The notes beneath the pieces are model-generated. The model worked only from the letters and a program-made list of their open reading frames with translations. It ran no database searches and had not been told where the DNA came from. This document shows, in pieces, positions 7,358 through 10,795 of a DNA stretch of 10,795 nucleotides; position 1 is the stretch's first letter, and every line of letters begins with the position of its first letter. The DNA is from PHAA01 sp040217755 (lineage in GTDB: Bacteria; Bacillota; Syntrophomonadia; Syntrophomonadales; Syntrophomonadaceae): positions 1 to 10,795 of the forward strand of contig JBEHWJ010000070.1 in the NCBI GenBank assembly GCA_040217755.1. Direction: 5' to 3'. The position numbers and the translations under genes were made by a program.

Positions 7358-7785
7358 TTCGCTTTGAATTCTTCGACCTGCTTTCGCAGCCACGGGTATT
7401 CGTGCCTCAGCAGACGACTGACCACGGTATTTATAGGGTTCTGCAGCATCCGCACCGAGCCCGCCCGGTAAAGGAATAACAGGACTTTCTCCGGTCCGAC
7501 CGATATGGTGTGGATCAGTACCTCATCCGGGCTATGGCCCAGGACCTCGATCAACTGTTCTATCGTCTTCCTGGTCATCGCTACTTCAACCCCGGCTCCC
7601 AAAGCGTACACCTGGTTGCCGAAACTGTCCCGTCCAACCAATATGGGGACTCCCCGCGCCTCCAGGCTGAAATCCCCCCATCCCGCCAACCGGCTATGGT
7701 CGTCGGCCCATTGGCCTCCGAGATAAAGGTGGGCCGCCAGGACCGGATGATATATACCGATCGTACCCAGGAAAATAATATTCAT
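7342..7785 (-). CDS. DUF3189-like protein, second (divergent) copy
   Basis: This protein has 147 residues from the ATG at 7785. A TTG two codons upstream is also possible. I assign it to the DUF3189 family by its layout, and its function is unknown. The N-terminus MNIIFLGTIGIYHPVLAAHLYLG aligns with MKIIYHCFGGSHSSVSAAALHLG of the gene just upstream, although the SHSS stretch is replaced by IYHP. GRDSFGNQVYALG (51-63) matches GTDDAGNDVYVFG of that gene. A Rossmann-like beta start (IIFLG) followed by a helix suggests an alpha/beta fold, which is inference. No signal peptide or transmembrane helix is clear. It lies 14 bases after its paralogue in the spoIIP cluster. The GGGCGAG ribosome-binding site is poor, so translation may depend on coupling. 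Its stop codon sits in a terminator loop. Family assignment is less certain than for the neighbour. Confidence 0.72.
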   Translation of the reverse strand: MNIIFLGTIGIYHPVLAAHLYLGGQWADDHSRLAGWGDFSLEARGVPILVGRDSFGNQVYALGAGVEVAMTRKTIEQLIEVLGHSPDEVLIHTISVGPEKVLLFLYRAGSVRMLQNPINTVVSRLLRHEYPWLRKQVEEFKAKARFS

Positions 7786-7799
7786 AAGCAACTCGCCCG

Positions 7800-8270
7800 T
7801 TAATTACTGCAGTTGTTGCCCAGGGTCTTGACCCTGGTGATTTCGACCAGGTTGACCAGTTGGGTAAATGCCTGTCTGGTTCCCCAAGTGACGATGGGGC
7901 GTCCCACCATGGTCAGGCCTAGGCGCCGGGAAGTAAACCCCCCCACCTTCATGCTCCAGTTGATCCGGTTCATACAGTCGACCATAACCAACTGGTCCTG
8001 CTCCCCCAGTATCCCAGCGATGCCCATCAGCACCGCGGTGTAACGGTTACTGAAGCTCTTCTTGCCAAATACGTACACATCATTACCGGCATCGTCGGTA
8101 CCCATATACCTTATAGTGCCAAAATCAGCGTCGGTAGTCTTATCGTAATAGGGGATCCTCACCAGATCTTCTTCGGTCGGGATTTTCTGGCGGTCCAACA
8201 GACCCAGGTGTAAAGCGGCCGCCGATACCGATGAGTGTGATCCCCCAAAACAATGGTAGATGATTTTCAT
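7800..8270 (-). CDS. DUF3189 family protein, first copy
   Basis: This is a 156-residue protein with no known function, from a family I recall mainly from spore-forming Firmicutes. The N-terminus MKIIYHCFGGSHSSVSAAALHLG (1-23) looks like a beta strand, a glycine/serine-rich loop with HSS, and a helix, which could bind an anion or phosphate. Other recognisable parts are EDLVRIPYYDKT (34-45), GTDDAGNDVYVFG (57-69) and VDCMNRINWSMKVGGFTSRRLGL (97-119). I chose the ATG at 8270 because AAGGGAAAG lies just upstream and the protein then starts at the conserved MKIIYH. An ATG at 8291 would add seven residues but has no ribosome-binding site. It follows spoIIP by 33 bases and precedes its paralogue by 14, so all are probably co-transcribed. 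The protein lacks a signal peptide and is probably cytosolic. Confidence 0.8.
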   Translation of the reverse strand: MKIIYHCFGGSHSSVSAAALHLGLLDRQKIPTEEDLVRIPYYDKTTDADFGTIRYMGTDDAGNDVYVFGKKSFSNRYTAVLMGIAGILGEQDQLVMVDCMNRINWSMKVGGFTSRRLGLTMVGRPIVTWGTRQAFTQLVNLVEITRVKTLGNNCSN

Positions 8271-8303
8271 TGACTTTCCCTTCGATGTCATGTCCAGCCG
8301 GGA

Positions 8304-9356
8304 TTATTTTTTAGCCAGGGAACCTTTGTTCAGCAGATAAAATCCAACTGCAGCAGCAGCCACTACCAGCAGTATTATCAGTATCGTGGTCCCGGCTTTT
8401 TGATCGGAAGCAGGTTTTTGGGCCGGTGTAGTGCCGGGGGTGCCATCGGTGGCCACGCCCAATACACCGGGCAATATGCTGGCGAAGGCCTTGACTCCCT
8501 GTTCAGCCGCAATTTTATCGTTGGTATGGGCGCCTACCTCGATCAGGATGGCCCGGGGGCTTAGGTCTTGATTATAAGAGCCTTTGCCCATGAAGATCCC
8601 GTTCGACAGGCCCGGGGCCTTCTGATCCATGGCCGCCTTCAGGTTCTTGGCAAACTCCAGATTGGTCTTGGAATTGGGATTGGACCGGCCCACAACCAAT
8701 TTAACCTTGGTAGCGTCCTTACCGTTTACCTGGGTCTGGTATTGCCCGGGCGGCACCGCATCGCGATGAACATCGATGATAGCGGCGGGAGCGCTCTTCA
8801 TCAGGGCGGCCGCCGTTTTCCGCGAGCGGTTATAGGCGTTGACGTCATGGGGGTTATGGTTCTCGGTATTGTATTCCACGTTAAAGCCCATCGATTTCAG
8901 TTGATCCACCAGGGCCGCTCCGACGTCGTATATGCCGCCGTTACCCTGGATACTCTCCTTGCCGTCATTGGGGACATAGGATTCATCGCTATGGGTATGG
9001 TATACCGCTATGGTAGGTTTACCGCCCTGTTTTACAATAGGAACGACTCCATCCAGAATGCTGGCCTGGGCCAGCGGCTCGGCGGCCAGATCAGGCATGG
9101 CTTCCTTCCCCTGGTAGGTGCACCGGGCAGTATAGCCAGTTACTTCGGCTACTTCATAGCGCGAATTGTCTGCGCTTATATAGACATCCCCGGGATTGAC
9201 TTCCAGCGCGGTCTGTAATATCACATAGTTATTTTCGTTGACCAGGGAGTAATATTCTCCCGAAGGGGTTTCCACTTCGGCACAAGCCGGGCTCATTGAT
9301 AAGGAGGTCAAAAACAGGGCTATTATCAGAACTGCCAGACCTTTACGCATCGCCAT
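8304..9356 (-). CDS. spoIIP: Stage II sporulation protein P, peptidoglycan hydrolase
   Basis: SpoIIP is an amidase and endopeptidase. With SpoIID and SpoIIM it removes septal peptidoglycan so that the mother cell can engulf the forespore. Numbered from the ATG at 9356 the protein has 350 residues. Residues 1-26 are a signal peptide (basic MRK, hydrophobic core, PACA/E cleavage-like site). A small domain near 33-82 (EYYSLVNENNYVILQTALEV, then GDVYISADNSRYEV) comes next. The catalytic domain has AVYHTHSDESY (117-127, histidine 120, glutamate 125), IIDVHRDA (193-200, histidine 197) and ILIEVGAHTN (270-279, glutamate 273), as expected for the zinc-dependent SpoIIP/Amidase_3-like fold. A Thr/Pro/Ala linker then leads to a C-terminal membrane helix (about 323-341) ending in NKGSLAKK. 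Candidate starts at 9416, 9380, 9359 and 9350 also exist in frame. 9356 has AAGGA eight bases upstream and overlaps the end of the DUF1614 gene by 14 bases. Confidence 0.93.
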   Translation of the reverse strand: MAMRKGLAVLIIALFLTSLSMSPACAEVETPSGEYYSLVNENNYVILQTALEVNPGDVYISADNSRYEVAEVTGYTARCTYQGKEAMPDLAAEPLAQASILDGVVPIVKQGGKPTIAVYHTHSDESYVPNDGKESIQGNGGIYDVGAALVDQLKSMGFNVEYNTENHNPHDVNAYNRSRKTAAALMKSAPAAIIDVHRDAVPPGQYQTQVNGKDATKVKLVVGRSNPNSKTNLEFAKNLKAAMDQKAPGLSNGIFMGKGSYNQDLSPRAILIEVGAHTNDKIAAEQGVKAFASILPGVLGVATDGTPGTTPAQKPASDQKAGTTILIILLVVAAAAVGFYLLNKGSLAKK

Positions 9357-10062
9357 CACCCCGTTCCTTCTGGCTATCATCTTCCCGGAGAGGCTTGTGG
9401 GCCGGTTCCGGTTCACGCAGATTTTCTATAAGCTCTGGGGGCCGGCCCTCGGTTTGCGGTCCGCCTTGAATCCTCTCCAGGCTTTCCCCTATCAGTTCTG
9501 CCAGCAGTACTGCCAGTATCCCCGCCAGGATCAGGGAATCAAAGGCGCCAGCCCCGCCGATGTGGACCGTACCCCGCAGCCCGGTGCGAACCAGGTAGAT
9601 GTACTGGGCCACATCCAGGGACAGCACCCCCATCACCGCTGCGAAGAAAGCGCCGCGCCGGGAACGTCCGGCCAGGTACCCCACGATGCCGGCGATGAGC
9701 GGATAGATATAGATAGCGTCGATGAAAATATTTTCAGGTTCGGCTCCCAAATAACGAGCCGCCAGGAAAAGCGCCAGGCCCGTTACTATCGCGGCTATCA
9801 GCGAACGTATCTTCTCCCAGGCCGTACCTGCTCCCAGCCATACATAGATGGCCAGTACCACCGCTATCGACCCGCCCAGATTAAGGGTAACCCTGGACCC
9901 CAGGGGGATATCGATGAAGCTGCCGATAATGATGGCGGCTATCACCGCCAAAGCAGTCCTGTCGTTCATCCTCAGTTTGTCCAGGACCCGGTGGGCCACT
10001 CCAAAGTAAATCAATATGGACACTATCACCAGGCTTATCAAGCCAATCGGAAAATTAAGCAT
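9343..10062 (-). CDS. DUF1614-like multi-pass membrane protein
   Basis: This is a 239-residue integral membrane protein with about seven hydrophobic segments, near residues 3-22, 36-54, 62-78, 84-102, 111-131, 135-157 and 173-192. A charged, proline-rich cytosolic-looking tail of about 45 residues follows. I recognise it as DUF1614-like from features such as HRVLDKL, GSFIDIPL, PENIFIDAIYIYPLIAGI (109-126) and GRSRRGAFFAAVMG (132-145), with scattered acidic residues in helices. The function is unknown. I chose the ATG at 10062 because AAGGA lies eight bases upstream and the protein then begins at the first membrane segment. An upstream ATG at 10167 would add 35 polar residues and would lie beside a terminator-like hairpin. 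The gene overlaps spoIIP by 14 bases, so translation is likely coupled and a role in sporulation is suggested. B. subtilis has an unrelated or distant membrane gene, yphA, at the equivalent place after fni. Confidence 0.8.
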   Translation of the reverse strand: MLNFPIGLISLVIVSILIYFGVAHRVLDKLRMNDRTALAVIAAIIIGSFIDIPLGSRVTLNLGGSIAVVLAIYVWLGAGTAWEKIRSLIAAIVTGLALFLAARYLGAEPENIFIDAIYIYPLIAGIVGYLAGRSRRGAFFAAVMGVLSLDVAQYIYLVRTGLRGTVHIGGAGAFDSLILAGILAVLLAELIGESLERIQGGPQTEGRPPELIENLREPEPAHKPLREDDSQKERGDGDA

Positions 10063-10169
10063 CAGGGCAATCCTTCCTTTCCTTAAGTATCTCGTCGCTG
10101 TCGCATGGATAGCGACCTTGAAATAGGTTGCCCAGCGTTCGTTTTGTTTATGTAATCCGGTGACCATGA

Positions 10170-10193
10170 CAAAGCCCGCCTGGAAGGCGGGCT
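10170..10193 (-). terminator. Candidate terminator hairpin between fni and the DUF1614 gene
   Basis: On the minus strand AGCCCGCC (10193-10186) pairs perfectly with GGCGGGCT (10180-10173) across a 5-base loop, followed by TT then GTC. The 8-bp GC-rich stem is strong but the T run is short. It lies about 120 bases past the fni stop codon. Confidence 0.5.
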
Positions 10194-10202
10194 CAGGCCG
10201 TC

Positions 10203-10220
10203 AAAAGAGCCTTATGGCTC
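10203..10220 (-). terminator. Small hairpin with T run, candidate fni terminator
   Basis: On the minus strand GAGCC-ATAA-GGCTC (10220-10207) is followed immediately by TTTT (10206-10203). It lies about 93 bases past the fni stop codon and just upstream of the larger hairpin. The 5-bp stem is short, so on its own this is a weak terminator. Confidence 0.4.
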
Positions 10221-10312
10221 GTTGATGGTCTCTACTTTTCTTAATTAAATAGTCCTGGCGGGCCTGCCAAGTCACATGGCTGGCCCGGGGGAATTCGATA
10301 TCTTTTTCTCCA

Positions 10313-10795
10313 TTAAATATTTCGGGCCGACCAGAGGGAAGGGTCTATTCCCCTGGCCCGCAGCCAATCAGCGGTGCGGCCCAGGATCAACAGCGGTTTG
10401 CTTTTCAAACTGTCACAGTCGCCGGCACCACACATCAAAAATACCGCCCGCAATTGGTCCAGCAGACCGGCCAGCTCTTCAGCCAGATTATGTCCGGGCT
10501 CCAATCTTCTCAGGAACCATCCGGTCATGCCGACCAAATCAGCTCCCATGGCGATGGCCTTGGCGATATCCAAGGAGGTACGGATACCGCCGGTGGCGAT
10601 GACCTGCAGCGGGAGTTTGAGGGATATTATCTCCGCCAGGCTGGCAGCGGTAGGGATACCCCACTCATAAAGCTGCTGGTCGAAATTGCCCCGTCGCTGG
10701 TGTTCGATAGCAATGAAGTTGGTCCCGCCGCTGCCGCCATTATCAATTATCCGCACCCCGGTCCGGTACAATTTCCCGGCCGCCTCACGGCTTAA
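10313..10795 (-). CDS. fni: Type 2 isopentenyl-diphosphate delta-isomerase, C-terminal 160 residues (runs off the right edge)
   Basis: Fni is an FMN-dependent enzyme that interconverts isopentenyl diphosphate and dimethylallyl diphosphate, the building blocks of isoprenoids. The visible part is the second half of a TIM barrel. DNGGSGGTNFIAIEHQRR (18-35 of the fragment) is a family signature around the substrate and flavin site. GIPTAASL (46-53) and VIATGGIRTSLDIAKAIAMG (65-84) match the FMN-phosphate-binding strands, and GADLVGMTGWFL (84-95) follows. The frame stays open to the window edge with residues LSREAAGKLYR, so the TTG at 10771 is an internal leucine and not the start. The full protein is usually about 340-350 residues, so roughly half is missing. 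In B. subtilis fni also lies upstream of der, gpsA and spoIVA, which supports conserved gene order. The stop codon is TAA at 10315-10313. Confidence 0.93.
   Translation of the reverse strand, partial: LSREAAGKLYRTGVRIIDNGGSGGTNFIAIEHQRRGNFDQQLYEWGIPTAASLAEIISLKLPLQVIATGGIRTSLDIAKAIAMGADLVGMTGWFLRRLEPGHNLAEELAGLLDQLRAVFLMCGAGDCDSLKSKPLLILGRTADWLRARGIDPSLWSARNI

Larger units (their letters stand above)
10162..10230. other. Branched inverted-repeat structure, three-way-junction-like, class unknown
   Basis: Bases 10162-10167 (GACCAT) can pair with 10225-10230 (ATGGTC), enclosing two perfect hairpins: AGCCCGCC/GGCGGGCT at 10173-10193 and GAGCC/GGCTC at 10207-10220. Together they would fold as a three-way junction in RNA from either strand. 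The surrounding genes are minus-strand, so the RNA would lie in the gap between fni and the DUF1614 gene. It may simply be two stacked terminators, with the outer 6-bp stem arising by chance. Confidence 0.35.

Noticed and set aside
8271..8291. Seven-residue longer start (MTSKGKS) for the first DUF3189 gene
   Set aside because: No ribosome-binding site precedes the ATG at 8291, while the ATG at 8270 has one and begins the conserved MKIIYH.
10063..10167. N-terminal extension of the DUF1614 protein to an ATG at 10167
   Set aside because: The extra 35 residues are polar and unlike the family. The only purine-rich stretch before that ATG is inside a terminator-like hairpin, whereas the ATG at 10062 has a well-placed AAGGA.
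10185..10240. Plus-strand resemblance to the 3' end of the fluoride riboswitch (GGCTC, then TTGATGGTCTCTAC)
   Set aside because: The conserved 5' half (a GGnGATG-like start pairing to form the pseudoknot) is not present in the right form, and no plus-strand gene follows. It is probably a chance match within the hairpin cluster.
10769..10771. TTG at 10771 as the start of fni
   Set aside because: The frame is open upstream to the window edge and encodes family-like residues (REAAGKLY), and the remaining length is only half an Fni. The codon is an internal leucine.

Overview
This window looks like chromosomal core DNA of an endospore-forming Firmicute (Bacillota), most likely a Clostridia-type anaerobe. 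The evidence is two sporulation genes (spoIVA, spoIIP) and two DUF3189 genes, a family I know mainly from spore formers. The gene order also recalls the cmk-rpsA-fni-yphA-yphB-der-gpsA-spoIVA neighbourhood of Bacillus subtilis. Base composition is moderate and looks even. I see no IS element, phage gene, CRISPR array, tRNA or rRNA. I cannot name a genus.

Every gene I accept is on the minus strand, so transcription runs from high to low coordinates. At the right edge, 10313-10795 is the C-terminal part of fni (type 2 isopentenyl-diphosphate isomerase). A 250-base gap with hairpins follows. Next comes a putative sporulation cluster: a multi-pass DUF1614 membrane protein (9343-10062), overlapping spoIIP (8304-9356), and two tandem divergent DUF3189 genes (7800-8270 and 7342-7785). 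The cluster closes with a hairpin that contains the last stop codon. A sigma-A-like promoter at 7289-7317 then precedes a housekeeping operon: a PDZ/radical-SAM/DUF512 protein (5900-7228), der (4575-5897), plsY (3899-4495) and gpsA (2841-3872). This operon ends at a terminator at 2746-2775. spoIVA (1144-2622) stands alone between that terminator and another at 1086-1126. Finally hom (homoserine dehydrogenase) runs off the left edge and has two candidate promoters in a 342-base gap.

Functionally, GpsA makes sn-glycerol 3-phosphate and PlsY acylates it, so these two adjacent genes start phospholipid synthesis. Der assists 50S ribosome assembly. SpoIIP degrades peptidoglycan during engulfment, and SpoIVA forms the ATP-driven basement layer of the spore coat. 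The DUF1614, DUF3189 and DUF512 proteins have no function that I can name. Most of the window is ordinary conserved core. The best leads are the unexplained proteins next to spoIIP and der, the unusual membrane layout of SpoIIP, and a structured intergenic segment near 10162-10230. I do not see a clearly new multi-gene system.
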